From NCBI GenBank assembly GCA_038236705.1, contig JBBRZN010000002.1, forward strand, positions 62,001-126,000: a stretch of DNA of 64,000 bases, written 5' to 3'. Origin of the DNA: AC-32 sp038236705 (lineage in GTDB: Bacteria; Actinomycetota; Thermoleophilia; Gaiellales; Gaiellaceae). The notes under the pieces were generated by a model. That model ran no database searches. It was not told the origin of the DNA and was given only the letters and a program-made list of their open reading frames with translations. Positions 17,592-28,839 of the stretch are shown piece by piece (positions within the stretch are counted from its first letter, which is position 1; each line of letters begins with the position of its first letter). The translations under genes were made by a program, and so were the position numbers.

Positions 17592-18725
17592 ATGATGGAA
17601 ACAGAAGCTGTGGTCGCACAGGGAGCCCTCAAAGCGGTCTGCTCGCGAGATGAGCTGACGAGAGCGCTCGGGATCGTTTCCCGCGGCGTCTCGACGCGAA
17701 CGACCGTGCAGATCCTGGCGGGGATCCTGATCGACGCAACCGACGGGAAGCTCAACCTCGCTGCGACGGACATGGAGCTCTCGCTGCGCACGTCGCTCGA
17801 AGCGCAGGTCGAGACGAATGGATCGGTGGTCGTTCCTGGCAGGCTCCTGCTCGAGCTCGCGCGTCTCCTGCCGAATGCGGAGGTGACGCTCGAGCACAAG
17901 GTCGAAGAGGCCGCGGCCGAGATCCGCTGTGGCACGGCAACGTACCGCCTCCACACCTACAACGCCGAGGACTTCCCGCGGTTGCCGGAGGCCGCAGCGG
18001 TGGAGCGGCACGAGATCGAGCGCGAGAGCTTCCTCGAGACGGTGGGGAGGGTGAGCCGCTCCGCTTCGCGAGACGAGTCGCGCCCGGTGCTGACCGGCGT
18101 CCTGATGCGCTTCGAGCCGAGCAAGCTCGTGATGGCCGCAACCGATTCCTACCGCCTCTCCGTCAAGGAAACGCCGCTCGAGGGAACGGTGCCGGAGCTC
18201 GAGGCGATCGTCCCGGCGCGCGCGCTGGGCGAGCTGACCCGAATCGCGCAGACCGGCGAGAAGATCGAGCTCGGCGTCCACGAGAACCAGGTCGTCTTCG
18301 CGACCGGCGGTGCGTGGCTGACCACTCGCCGCATCGACGGCCAGTTCCCGAACTACAAGCAGCTCGTGCCGGAGGCTTTCGACCACGAGATCTCGCTTCC
18401 GCGTGACGAGCTCCTCGACGTGGTCCGCCGCGTGGCGGTGATGGCGCAACGCAACTCGCCGATCCGGCTGCGCTTCGCCGACGGCGAGCTGACCGTCTCG
18501 GCGCAGACCCAGGACGTGGGCGAGGCGCGCGAGTCGCTACCGGCGGCCTTCAGCGGCGAGCCGCTCGAGATCGGCTTCAACGCCGAGTTCCTGCGGGACG
18601 GGGTCGAGTCCGTGATCGGAGAGCAGGCGCGCCTGAAGCTGATCAGCCCGCTGCGACCAGGCTTGATCCAGGGCGAAAGGGATGACTACCTCTACCTGAT
18701 CATGCCGATTCGCCTGGCCGGCTAG
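17592..18725 (+). CDS. dnaN: DNA polymerase III beta sliding clamp
   Basis: 377 residues in three clamp repeats: VCSRDELTRALGIVSRGVS at the start, AEDFPRLPE in the first repeat, FLETVGRVSRSASRDESRPVL opening the second, and ending LRPGLIQGERDDYLYLIMPIR. It forms the ring that tethers polymerases. An AAAGGA Shine-Dalgarno precedes the ATG (followed by a second ATG), unlike many genes here. It is the likely first partner of recF, whose putative start lies 4 bp past the dnaN stop. Confidence 0.98.
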   Translation: MMETEAVVAQGALKAVCSRDELTRALGIVSRGVSTRTTVQILAGILIDATDGKLNLAATDMELSLRTSLEAQVETNGSVVVPGRLLLELARLLPNAEVTLEHKVEEAAAEIRCGTATYRLHTYNAEDFPRLPEAAAVERHEIERESFLETVGRVSRSASRDESRPVLTGVLMRFEPSKLVMAATDSYRLSVKETPLEGTVPELEAIVPARALGELTRIAQTGEKIELGVHENQVVFATGGAWLTTRRIDGQFPNYKQLVPEAFDHEISLPRDELLDVVRRVAVMAQRNSPIRLRFADGELTVSAQTQDVGEARESLPAAFSGEPLEIGFNAEFLRDGVESVIGEQARLKLISPLRPGLIQGERDDYLYLIMPIRLAG

Positions 18726-18729
18726 TGGA

Positions 18730-19806
18730 CTGATAGTCGGCCCGCTTTCGCTACGGGACTTTCGCTCGTACGCCAAGCTCGACGTCGAGCTGGAGCCCGG
18801 GCTCGTCCTCGTCACCGGCCCGAACGGGGCCGGCAAGACCAATCTGCTCGAGTCGCTGCACGTCGGCACGCAGGGGTTCTCGCCGCGGACGCGGGTGGAC
18901 GCTCAGCTGGTGCGCTTCGGCCGTGACGCGGCGCGCATCGCGCTGCGTGGGGAGCGTGCCGGCGTACCGCTCGACCTGGAGGTGACGCTCGAGGTCGGAA
19001 CCGGGAAGCGGGCGACGCTGAACGGCGCGAAGCTGCGCGCGGCGGAGCAGCTTCGCAGCGAGGTGGCGACGCTCGTCTTCACGCCGGATCGGCTGGTGGT
19101 CGTCAAAGGCGGCCCTGCCGCCAGGCGGGCCTACTTCGACCGCGCTCTCGGGCGGCTCGCGCCGGCTCGCGCCGGGCTCTCAGCCGAGTACGGCGCCGTG
19201 GTCGGCCAGCGCAACGCGGCTCTGCGGCGGGTCGCCCAGGGCCTCTCGACGCGAGACGCGCTCGCGCCCTGGAACGAGCAGGTGAGCCGGCTCGGCGGGG
19301 AGCTCGTGACCGGCAGGCACGAGACCGTCGGGGCGCTTCAGCCGCGCTTCGCCGAACGCGCGGGCGAGCTCGGGCTCGGGGGAGCAGAGCTGCGCTACGA
19401 AGGAGAAGCGCCCGCCCCCGAGCAGCTCGAGGCTCGCACCGACCGCGATCTCGAACGCGGGACGACCGGTCTCGGCCCGCACCTCGACGACGTCGGCGTG
19501 CTCTCCGCCGAGCGCGACCTTCGTGCCTTCGGCTCTCAGGGGGAACAGCGCCTGGCGGTGCTTGCCCTCCTGCTCGGAGAGGCCGAGCTCCTGGAGGACC
19601 GGCGCGGGACGAGGCCTCTGCTCCTGCTGGACGACGTGCTCTCGGAGCTCGATCCGGGGCGGCGCCGCATCCTCGCCGACCGGCTGCGCGCCGGGGGTCA
19701 GGCGCTGGTGACCAGCGCGAGCCGCAACTCGCTGCCCGGCGAGGCGGGGCAGACGCTCGAGGTGGCGCAGTCGAGCGACGGCACGAGCACGGCGAAGGGC
19801 GCCTGA
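18730..19806 (+). CDS. recF: DNA repair ATPase RecF, probable CTG start
   Basis: Read from CTG at 18730 the protein has 358 residues, beginning L/M-IVGPLSLRDFRSYAKL, then Walker A GPNGAGKTN (30-38). The SMC-like signature FGSQGEQRLAVLAL and Walker B PLLLLDDVLSELDPGRR lie in the C-terminal third. RecF loads RecA at gaps with RecO and RecR. The first ATG, GTG or TTG in frame is GTG 18895, which would delete the Walker A motif; upstream the frame is open only from 18700. CTG is therefore the most reasonable start; ATA at 18733 is the alternative. It overlaps the DUF721 gene by one base. Confidence 0.9.
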   Translation: MIVGPLSLRDFRSYAKLDVELEPGLVLVTGPNGAGKTNLLESLHVGTQGFSPRTRVDAQLVRFGRDAARIALRGERAGVPLDLEVTLEVGTGKRATLNGAKLRAAEQLRSEVATLVFTPDRLVVVKGGPAARRAYFDRALGRLAPARAGLSAEYGAVVGQRNAALRRVAQGLSTRDALAPWNEQVSRLGGELVTGRHETVGALQPRFAERAGELGLGGAELRYEGEAPAPEQLEARTDRDLERGTTGLGPHLDDVGVLSAERDLRAFGSQGEQRLAVLALLLGEAELLEDRRGTRPLLLLDDVLSELDPGRRRILADRLRAGGQALVTSASRNSLPGEAGQTLEVAQSSDGTSTAKGA

Positions 19807-20267
19807 TGGATCGGATCGGCGACGCCGTTCGCCGTGAGCTCGGCCGCTTCGGCACCTCGGGCGCGATGGCCGACCTGATCGTCGCCTGGCCCGAGGCGGT
19901 GGGCGAAACGGTGGCCCGCAATGCGTGGCCGGCCCGCCTGGCGCGGGACGGCACGCTGCATGTCAACGCCGGCTCTTCCGCCTGGGCCTTCGAGCTCCAG
20001 CAGCTCGAAAGCGAGATCGTGGGGCGCCTGCGGGAGGTTCTCGGAGAAACCGCTCCGGGCCGGCTCCGGGTCGTTCCGGGACGCTTGCCGGAGCCTCTCG
20101 TACCCTCCGAGGAGCGCCAGGCCAGGCCCCTCCCGGAGGCTACCGTGGAGCAGGCGCGAGAGGCCCGCGGCTGGGCCGCGGAGATCGAGTCGAAAGATCT
20201 GCGCAAATCAGTAGAAAAGGCTGCGCGGGCAAGCCTCGCAAGGGCCTCTGACCGCCGCGCCGTCTGA
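19806..20267 (+). CDS. DUF721 (DciA-like) protein
   Basis: 153 residues. The first 90 form the DUF721 domain: VAWPEAVGETVARNAWPARL (about 26-45), DGTLHVNAGSSAWAFELQQL (about 48-67) and IVGRLREVLG. The tail is charged. DciA proteins help load the replicative helicase in bacteria lacking DnaC; in actinobacteria the gene sits between recF and gyrB as here. The ATG shares one base with the recF stop (TGATG). Confidence 0.9.
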   Translation: MDRIGDAVRRELGRFGTSGAMADLIVAWPEAVGETVARNAWPARLARDGTLHVNAGSSAWAFELQQLESEIVGRLREVLGETAPGRLRVVPGRLPEPLVPSEERQARPLPEATVEQAREARGWAAEIESKDLRKSVEKAARASLARASDRRAV

Positions 20268-20273
20268 TACACT
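20268..20273 (+). promoter_or_regulatory. possible -10 element for gyrBA
   Basis: TACACT directly after the DUF721 stop, in an extended context (TGA immediately upstream), 40 bp before the preferred gyrB start. No clear -35 hexamer was recognised. Confidence 0.4.
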
Positions 20274-20312
20274 TAGGTCAGCCCATAAATGCGTCACTTG
20301 CAGGGCTTTTTC

Positions 20313-22697
20313 ATGGCTAAGGCTACATATACCGCCAAGGACATCACCGTTCTCGAGGGCCTCGAGCCGGTTCGCCTGCGTCCCGGCATGTACATCGGCT
20401 CGACGGGCGCGCGAGGCCTTCATCACCTCATCTACGAGGTGGTCGACAACGCGGTCGACGAAGCCCTCGCAGGACGTGCCGATACGATCGAGGTGACCAT
20501 CCATCCGGACGACTCGGTGACGGTCACCGACAACGGTTCCGGCATTCCGGTGGACGTGATGGCCGAGCAGGGCCTTCCTGCGCTGACGGTGGTGCTGACG
20601 AAGCTGCACGCCGGCGGCAAGTTCGGCGGCGACGGGTACAAGGTTTCCGGCGGCCTGCACGGTGTCGGCGTCTCGGTCGTGAACGCTCTTTCCGAGTGGC
20701 TGACGGCGGAGGTTCACCGCGACGGCAAGATCTACCGCCAGGAGTTCGCCCGTGGCGAGCCGACGACCGACATGGAGACGGTCGGCGTCGCCAAGGATAC
20801 CGGCACCACGATCACCTTCCTTCCCGACGGCGACATCTTCGAGGAGATCGAGTGGTCGATCGAGACCCTTGTTCAGCGCATGCGTGAGACCGCGTTCCTC
20901 ACCAAGGGGCTGCGGATCGTGCTCTACGACGAGCGCTCGGGCGACGAGAAGCACGAGTTCCACTACGAGGGCGGCATCCGCGACTTCGTCTCCTATGTCA
21001 ACCAGACGAAGGACCCGGTGCACAAGGGGATCGTCTACTTCGAAGGCGACAACGGCGAGGGCCAGCTCGAGGTCGCGATGCAGTGGAACAGCTCGTACCA
21101 GGAGTCGGTCTTCTCGTTCGCCAACAACATCAACACGACCGAGGGCGGCACGCATCTCTCCGGCTTCAAGGGCGCTCTGACGCGGACGCTGAACGACTAC
21201 GCGCGCGCGAAGGGCCTGCTCAAGGAAAAGGAGGACAACCTCGAGGGCGAGGACGTGCGTGAGGGTCTCGCCGCGGTGCTCTCGGTGAAGCTGCGCGATC
21301 CACAGTTCGAGGGCCAGACGAAGTCGAAGCTCGGCAACCCGTGGGTACGCGGCCTGGTGGAGCAGACAGTCAACCAGCGGCTCGCCGAGTACCTCGAGGA
21401 GAACCCGACCGAAGCGCGGCGGATCATCGACAAGACGATCTCCGCTTCCCGGGCGCGGCAGGCAGCACGCAAGGCCCGGGAGCTGACGCGTCGCAAGAGC
21501 GCACTCGAGAGCTCCTCGCTGCCGGGCAAGCTCGCCGACTGCCAGATCACCGACCCGGCGTCGGCGGAGCTCTTCCTGGTCGAGGGCAACTCGGCCGGCG
21601 GTTCGGCCGTGGACGCGCGCGACCGCACCTTCCAGGCAATCCTGCCGCTGCGCGGCAAGGTGATCAACTCGGAGAAGAACCGGATCAACAAGGTGCTCTC
21701 GAACACGGAGATCCAGTCGATGATCACGGCGATCGGCACCGGCATCGGCGACGAGTTCGACATCGAGAAGCTGCGCTACCACCGCGTGATCGTCATGACC
21801 GACGCCGACGTGGACGGCTCGCACATCCGCACGCTGATCCTGACCTTCCTCTACCGGCAGATGCCGGAGCTCGTCGACCGAGGTCACATCTACATCGCGG
21901 TGCCACCGCTCTACGCGGTCAAGATCGGCGGCCGCGAGCAGTACGTCGTGAAGGAGTCGCAGTTCGAGGAGCTGCTCGTCCGCGAGCGGGTCAAGGACAT
22001 CGACGTCACCGACCGAGAGGGCACCAAGCAGAAGCTGACCGAGGCGCGCTACACGCGCTTCAGCCGTGCGCTGCACGAGTTCGACGGGTGGATCTCGCGC
22101 CTGCGCGCCGACTTCGGCAACGGTCCCGCGAACTTCGTCACCGAGCACCGGCTCGTCGAAACCGAGGCAGCGCTCGCGGGGGACGTGGACCGCGCCCTTT
22201 CGAGCCTCGAGCCGAATGGCTACGAGGTGGCGGTGGTCGAGACCACCAACCAGGGCGCACGGATCAAGGTGATCGAGCGCGAGACGAGCGCTGCGACTCA
22301 CGTGGTCGTGCCGGCCGAGTTGCTGGCGTCGCCGGTCTACGCGAACCTGCGCAGGACGTACGCGCGGCTGGCCGAGATCGTCGGGCCGCCGCCCTTCAAG
22401 CTCGAGCTCGGCACCAAGAAGGCGATGGCCGCGACCTTCGAAGAGCTGCGCGACCACGCGCTCGAGCTTGCGAAGGAGGGTCTCAGGCCGCGCCGCTTCA
22501 AGGGCCTCGGTGAGATGGATCCCGAGGAGCTTGCCCAGACGACGATGGACCCGACGCGGCGGATGCTGATCCGGGTCGATGTCGAGGATGCGGCAGCCGC
22601 CGACAGGATCTTCTCGATCCTGATGGGCGACCAGGTCGAGCCTCGCCGCGAGTTCATCGAGCAGAACGCAAAGGACGTCAGATTCCTTGACGTGTAG
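20313..22697 (+). CDS. gyrB: DNA gyrase subunit B with extra TOPRIM-region insert
   Basis: 794 residues: GHKL ATPase (VVDNAVDEALAG about 40, GGKFGGDGYKVSGGLHGVG), transducer, TOPRIM (EGNSAGGSA, then DADVDGSHIRTLILTF) and the C-terminal GyrA-contacting part (RRFKGLGEMDPEEL). About 180 residues (roughly 545-725) lie between the TOPRIM strand YVVKESQ and RRFKGLGEM; the usual actinobacterial GyrB (about 675 residues in Mycobacterium) lacks this, whereas E. coli GyrB has a comparable insert. The ATG at 20313 is preferred because the protein then starts MAKATYTAKDITVLEGLE and has an AGGG upstream; an ATG at 20289 adds eight residues. Confidence 0.97.
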   Translation: MAKATYTAKDITVLEGLEPVRLRPGMYIGSTGARGLHHLIYEVVDNAVDEALAGRADTIEVTIHPDDSVTVTDNGSGIPVDVMAEQGLPALTVVLTKLHAGGKFGGDGYKVSGGLHGVGVSVVNALSEWLTAEVHRDGKIYRQEFARGEPTTDMETVGVAKDTGTTITFLPDGDIFEEIEWSIETLVQRMRETAFLTKGLRIVLYDERSGDEKHEFHYEGGIRDFVSYVNQTKDPVHKGIVYFEGDNGEGQLEVAMQWNSSYQESVFSFANNINTTEGGTHLSGFKGALTRTLNDYARAKGLLKEKEDNLEGEDVREGLAAVLSVKLRDPQFEGQTKSKLGNPWVRGLVEQTVNQRLAEYLEENPTEARRIIDKTISASRARQAARKARELTRRKSALESSSLPGKLADCQITDPASAELFLVEGNSAGGSAVDARDRTFQAILPLRGKVINSEKNRINKVLSNTEIQSMITAIGTGIGDEFDIEKLRYHRVIVMTDADVDGSHIRTLILTFLYRQMPELVDRGHIYIAVPPLYAVKIGGREQYVVKESQFEELLVRERVKDIDVTDREGTKQKLTEARYTRFSRALHEFDGWISRLRADFGNGPANFVTEHRLVETEAALAGDVDRALSSLEPNGYEVAVVETTNQGARIKVIERETSAATHVVVPAELLASPVYANLRRTYARLAEIVGPPPFKLELGTKKAMAATFEELRDHALELAKEGLRPRRFKGLGEMDPEELAQTTMDPTRRMLIRVDVEDAAAADRIFSILMGDQVEPRREFIEQNAKDVRFLDV

Positions 22698-22710
22698 GAG
22701 GGTCGACTAG

Positions 22711-25251
<2,541 letters not shown>

Positions 25252-25334
25252 TTTCGGGGCCGTCCCTTCCCAAACTGGACGTAGGTAGCTATAACTTTCA
25301 AGAGATAAGCCCCTGAGGCCGGAGGCCGCGCATC

Positions 25335-25637
25335 ATGCCGTACGACAAAGCAGCAGATTTCCTCGAGCCGATCGATATCGCGGAGCACCTGGACAAGGTC
25401 GAGCTCTACCTCGGCCAGGTCTGCCAGATCGCAGGCATCTCGAAGATGCAGCTCGATTACTGGACGAACAAGGCGCAAATCCCGACCAAGGGCAAGAAGC
25501 AGCGGATCTACGGCATCCAGGCCCTGGAGACCGTGATGCTGATCAAGCAGGCCAAGGACAAGGGGCTGAACCTCGGTGCGGCGATCGAGGCCGCGCGGCG
25601 CTTCCGCGAGACCAAGCACGTAGCCGCGATCGACTAA
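25335..25637 (+). CDS. MerR-type winged-helix DNA-binding protein
   Basis: 100 residues. A MerR-like helix-turn-helix (about 27-70) reads YLGQVCQIAGISKMQLDYWTN then KGKKQRIYGIQALETVMLIKQAKDKGLNLGAAIE. There is no effector domain, as in small transcription factors that pair with other proteins. Its promoter may be TTCCCA-N17-TATAAC upstream, and a GGAGG lies about 10 nt before the ATG. The target is unknown; position next to gyrA may be incidental. Confidence 0.85.
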   Translation: MPYDKAADFLEPIDIAEHLDKVELYLGQVCQIAGISKMQLDYWTNKAQIPTKGKKQRIYGIQALETVMLIKQAKDKGLNLGAAIEAARRFRETKHVAAID

Positions 25638-25638
25638 T

Positions 25639-25799
25639 GAGGGCTTGACGAAACCCAGTCTGTGCCCTCGGGCCGCCCTGCTCGCCCCGAGGCCGCGTCC
25701 TCAGTCGCACCCGTAGCCTGCGGCTACGGGCACTCCCTGCGTCCTTGCCTCGGAACGATCAGTGCACCCCGAGGACGAGCGAGGTTCCGCCAAGCCCTC
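25639..25799. repeat. 161-bp imperfect palindrome filling the gyrA-side/galT gap
   Basis: The ends are inverted repeats, GAGGGCTTG (25639-25647) against CAAGCCCTC (25791-25799), matching at about 15 of 18 positions when extended inward. The exact centre is a perfect 9-bp hairpin CCCGTAGCC-TGC-GGCTACGGG (25710-25730). The whole interval between the MerR stop and the galT stop is thus one long hairpin-forming element, MITE-like in layout. It may also terminate both convergent transcripts. Confidence 0.65.
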
Positions 25800-26681
25800 C
25801 TAACCGCGCAGCGCCTGAGCCGCCTCTTCCGGGCGGAGCGTGTTCACGTAATACCCGGCACCGAGCTCGACCGAGGCGAAGACGGTCAGGCGCGGTAGCA
25901 GTTCCAGGTGCCAGTGGCGGCCCTCGTGCAACCAGAGGTTCGCCGGCCGCGGTCCCGCCAGCGCGTGTAGTCGGCGCAGCGCTTCGGCCGCGAGCGCGAG
26001 CCCGCCGCCCAGGAGGTCGCTCTGGAACCCGCTGCTCTCTTGCTCGAGCGGAGCGACCAGGCACTCGTAGGGCGCGCGACTCGCGTACGGGCAGAGCAGC
26101 ACGAGCCCGTCGCGCTCGAGGACGACACGGCTGCCGTCCTCCCGTTCACGGGCCAGGTACTCGCAGAGCCGGCAGCCGTCGCCGCGTTGCTCGGCGGCCG
26201 GCACCGGAGGTTGCTCGCGCAGCCAGACGAGCTGCGAGTGCGAGTGCATGAGCGTGGCGCCGCCGGCCCTGCCCTCGTTCACGCAGGCGAAGACTTGCTG
26301 GAAGCCCTCTTCGCGCGCGGCGAGCGAGCGCAGGCGCCAGGCCTCGGCTACGAGCTCCAGCTGCCCGTCGTCGAGCTCTGCGAGCGAGCGGGCGTGGAAC
26401 GGCGCGTGCACGACCACCTCCTGGCGCTCGAAGGCGGGGTACTTGTTCGGCACCACGCGCACCGACCAGCCCGGGCTGTTGGGCTCTCGGCCCTTCGCCG
26501 GCAGCGCCAGCGTCTCGGGAGGGGTGCGGTCCTCGCGTCCCTCGCAGAACGGGCAGGAGTCGAGCTCCTCGTCGGTGACCGGGTCGAGGAACGGCGCCGA
26601 AGCGCCTGGCCGCCCGGACCGCTCGGGGGCCATCGCCACAACACGTCCCGTCAGCGGGTCGACCCGCAGCTCGGCGGTCAG
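25800..26681 (-). CDS. galT: galactose-1-phosphate uridylyltransferase-like protein, probable CTG start
   Basis: GalT-type HIT-superfamily enzyme (hexose-1-phosphate nucleotidyl transfer): zinc-type CPFCEG and CRLCEY cysteine pairs, NKYPAFERQ, and the catalytic HxH motif in MHSHSQLVWL. The family N-terminal motif ELRVDPLTGR lies upstream of the first GTG (26639), so that start would lose it. The only nearby start-like codon giving the whole motif is CTG at 26681, which would overlap the slipin stop in CTGA, just like the ATGA, GTGA and TTGA overlaps elsewhere. From CTG the length is 293 residues. The substrate sugar is uncertain because related ADP-glucose phosphorylases share the fold. Confidence 0.82.
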   Translation of the reverse strand: MTAELRVDPLTGRVVAMAPERSGRPGASAPFLDPVTDEELDSCPFCEGREDRTPPETLALPAKGREPNSPGWSVRVVPNKYPAFERQEVVVHAPFHARSLAELDDGQLELVAEAWRLRSLAAREEGFQQVFACVNEGRAGGATLMHSHSQLVWLREQPPVPAAEQRGDGCRLCEYLAREREDGSRVVLERDGLVLLCPYASRAPYECLVAPLEQESSGFQSDLLGGGLALAAEALRRLHALAGPRPANLWLHEGRHWHLELLPRLTVFASVELGAGYYVNTLRPEEAAQALRG

Positions 26682-27442
26682 GAGCCCTTGGCGCGATCGA
26701 GGAAGGGCGTCAGCAGGTCGATCGGCGCCGGGAAGACGATCGTCGTGGACTGTGAGGAGCCGAGCTCGAGCAGGGTCTGCAGATACCGAAGCTGGAGAGC
26801 GATCGGGTGGTCTTCGATCACGAGTGCGGCGTCCTTCAAGCGCTCGGAGGCCTGGAACTCGCCCTCGGCGTTGATCACCTTGGCGCGCCGCTCGCGCTCG
26901 GCCTCAGCCTGTCGCGCCATCGCGCGCTGCATGCCGGAGGGGATCTCGACGTCCTTGACCTCGACGATGGAAACCTTGATCCCCCAGGGCGAGGTGGCCT
27001 CGTCGATGATCCCCTGGAGGATTGCGTTGATCTTGTCGCGCTCCGACAGGAGCTCGTCGAGCAAGTGCTGACCCAGCACCGAGCGCAGCGTCGTCTGGGC
27101 GATCTGCGAGGTCGCCACCATGAAGTTCTCGATCTGGACGATCGCGTTCTTCGGCTCGACGATCCGGAAATACGCGACCGCGTTCACGCGCGCGGGGACG
27201 TTGTCCTTGGTGATGACCTCCTGCGGCGGGATGTTCAGCGTGATTGTGCGGAGGTCGACCTTCACCATCCGGTCGACGATCGGGATCAGGATGAAGAGAC
27301 CGGGGCCCTTTGGCTCAGGGAGGAGACGGCCGAGGCGGAAGATGATCCCCCGCTCGTACTCGCGCGCGACCTTGATCGCCGAGATGAGGAACAGCAGGAC
27401 GAGGAAGAGGACTGCGACGACGGCGACGAGGGCTGCGGTCAC
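26678..27442 (-). CDS. slipin (stomatin-like SPFH protein)
   Basis: 254 residues: one N-terminal membrane hairpin (about 3-22), the SPFH/PHB domain with VAREYERGIIFRLGRL (about 25-40) and VPARVNAVAYFRI, and a coiled coil rich in AEAERERRAKVINAEGE (about 178-193). Slipins form membrane microdomain scaffolds and are cleaved by NfeD-type proteases, whose gene lies 9 bp upstream. The pairing strongly supports the call. Confidence 0.94.
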   Translation of the reverse strand: MTAALVAVVAVLFLVLLFLISAIKVAREYERGIIFRLGRLLPEPKGPGLFILIPIVDRMVKVDLRTITLNIPPQEVITKDNVPARVNAVAYFRIVEPKNAIVQIENFMVATSQIAQTTLRSVLGQHLLDELLSERDKINAILQGIIDEATSPWGIKVSIVEVKDVEIPSGMQRAMARQAEAERERRAKVINAEGEFQASERLKDAALVIEDHPIALQLRYLQTLLELGSSQSTTIVFPAPIDLLTPFLDRAKGS

Positions 27443-27451
27443 GACGTGATC

Positions 27452-28753
27452 CTACTCTGCCGGAAGCGGCTCGACTTCGAGGACGAGCTCAGGCCCGACC
27501 CCTGAGACGCGGACGCGCTGACCCGGCCGGAGCGTTTCGCCGCCGCGCGGCCGGGCTCGCCAGAGCTCGCCGTGGACGAACACCAGGTCGTCGCGGCGCG
27601 CCTCGCCGACCTCGCCGACCATCGTCTCCGGGCCGGCGGCGATGGGGCTCCTGCGCACCTGCACGGCTTTCGTCAGCGCGAAGACCCAGATGCTTCCCAG
27701 CAGCGCCGCAAAGATGATCAGCAGCGGGGTGTTGACCTGGTTGTAGGGCGCAGGCGCGTTGTGGAAGAGCAGCAACGATCCGATCACGAGGCTGATCAGG
27801 CCTGAGACCGTGAGCGCGCCATGGCTGACGACGTGGGCATCGATCACCAGTAACGCGGCGCCGAGAATGATTAGCGCGAGCCCGGCCCAGCTGATCGGCA
27901 GGACGGCGAAGCCGAAGAGGGCCATGAGGAGCGAGACCGCGCCGAGCGCGCCTGGGAGCACGACCCCGGGGTGGAAGATCTCGAAGCCGATCCCCGCGAG
28001 TCCGGCGAGGAAGAGCAAGGGAATCAGGTTCGGGTCGATCAACGTGTTCAGAAGGCGCGTGAAGAAGCCAGGGTGCACGTCCACGATCTGGGCACCCGCG
28101 GTGTGGAGGACGAAGTTCTTACCGACGGTCTTGTGGCCGTCGATCTTCTTCAGGAGCGCCGGCAGATTCGGAGCGATGTCGTCGATCACGTTCATCCGCA
28201 GCGCCTGCTCGGCGGTCAGGTTCGAGGCCTTGCGCACGGCGAGGTCGGCCCACTTGACGTTGCGGCCGTGGAACTTCGCGAGCCCGCGCAAGGACGCGGC
28301 GGCGTCGTTCAGCACCTTGCGGCGGAGGTCACTGCCGAGGTTCGTCCCGTTGCCGTTGATAGGGGTCGAGGAGCCGATGTTGGTGGCGGGCGCCATCGCG
28401 AGCTCGTCGGCGGCCTCGCCGATCCAAACGCCAGCCGAAGCGGCGCGGGCGCCGGGCGGCGAAACGTAGACGATCACCGGAATTTTCGACCGGAGCTCGT
28501 TCTTGACGATCGTGCGCATCGACTCGGAGAGCCCGCCCGGGGTGTCGAGCACGATCACCGCGGCGTCGTAGCCGTTCTTCTGGGCGCGATCGAGCTGGTG
28601 GTCGAGGTAGCTCGAGGTGACCGGGTTGACCTCGAACTCGAAGTGGATCGCCAGCACGCGAGGCATCGCGCGGGAGTTAGCAAAGGCGAGTCCCGGAACG
28701 GCGAGGGCCACGGCCAGCGAGGCCAAAAGTACCCGCAGGGAGCGCCCTTTCAC
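27452..28753 (-). CDS. NfeD-type membrane serine protease
   Basis: 433 residues, the long (NfeD1b) form: signal peptide (1-25), ClpP/SppA-like protease domain with VIVLDTPGG (about 66-74) and the serine segment ARAASAGVWIG (about 103-113), five membrane helices (about 240-370) and a C-terminal OB-fold domain (about 375-433). It cleaves slipin in related systems. A TAGAAT hexamer (28769-28764 on the minus strand) lies 10 bases before the GTG start, so this nfeD-slipin-galT operon may begin leaderless. Confidence 0.94.
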   Translation of the reverse strand: MKGRSLRVLLASLAVALAVPGLAFANSRAMPRVLAIHFEFEVNPVTSSYLDHQLDRAQKNGYDAAVIVLDTPGGLSESMRTIVKNELRSKIPVIVYVSPPGARAASAGVWIGEAADELAMAPATNIGSSTPINGNGTNLGSDLRRKVLNDAAASLRGLAKFHGRNVKWADLAVRKASNLTAEQALRMNVIDDIAPNLPALLKKIDGHKTVGKNFVLHTAGAQIVDVHPGFFTRLLNTLIDPNLIPLLFLAGLAGIGFEIFHPGVVLPGALGAVSLLMALFGFAVLPISWAGLALIILGAALLVIDAHVVSHGALTVSGLISLVIGSLLLFHNAPAPYNQVNTPLLIIFAALLGSIWVFALTKAVQVRRSPIAAGPETMVGEVGEARRDDLVFVHGELWRARPRGGETLRPGQRVRVSGVGPELVLEVEPLPAE

Positions 28754-28839
28754 AGCCGTAAAGATTCTATCAGCGAGCCCGAATCTCCCTTGCGGCCCAG
28801 GAGGGCGTGTGCCACCCTCGAAAGCGGGTCAGTTCCCTT

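Noticed and set aside
20208..22457. 749-codon minus-strand frame opposite gyrB
   Set aside because: Antisense shadow caused by high GC at third positions; gyrB on the other strand is unmistakable.
28807..28839. Earlier ATG for the amidase gene
   Set aside because: Adds a charged 11-residue prefix before a clean signal peptide; ATG 28840 is better.
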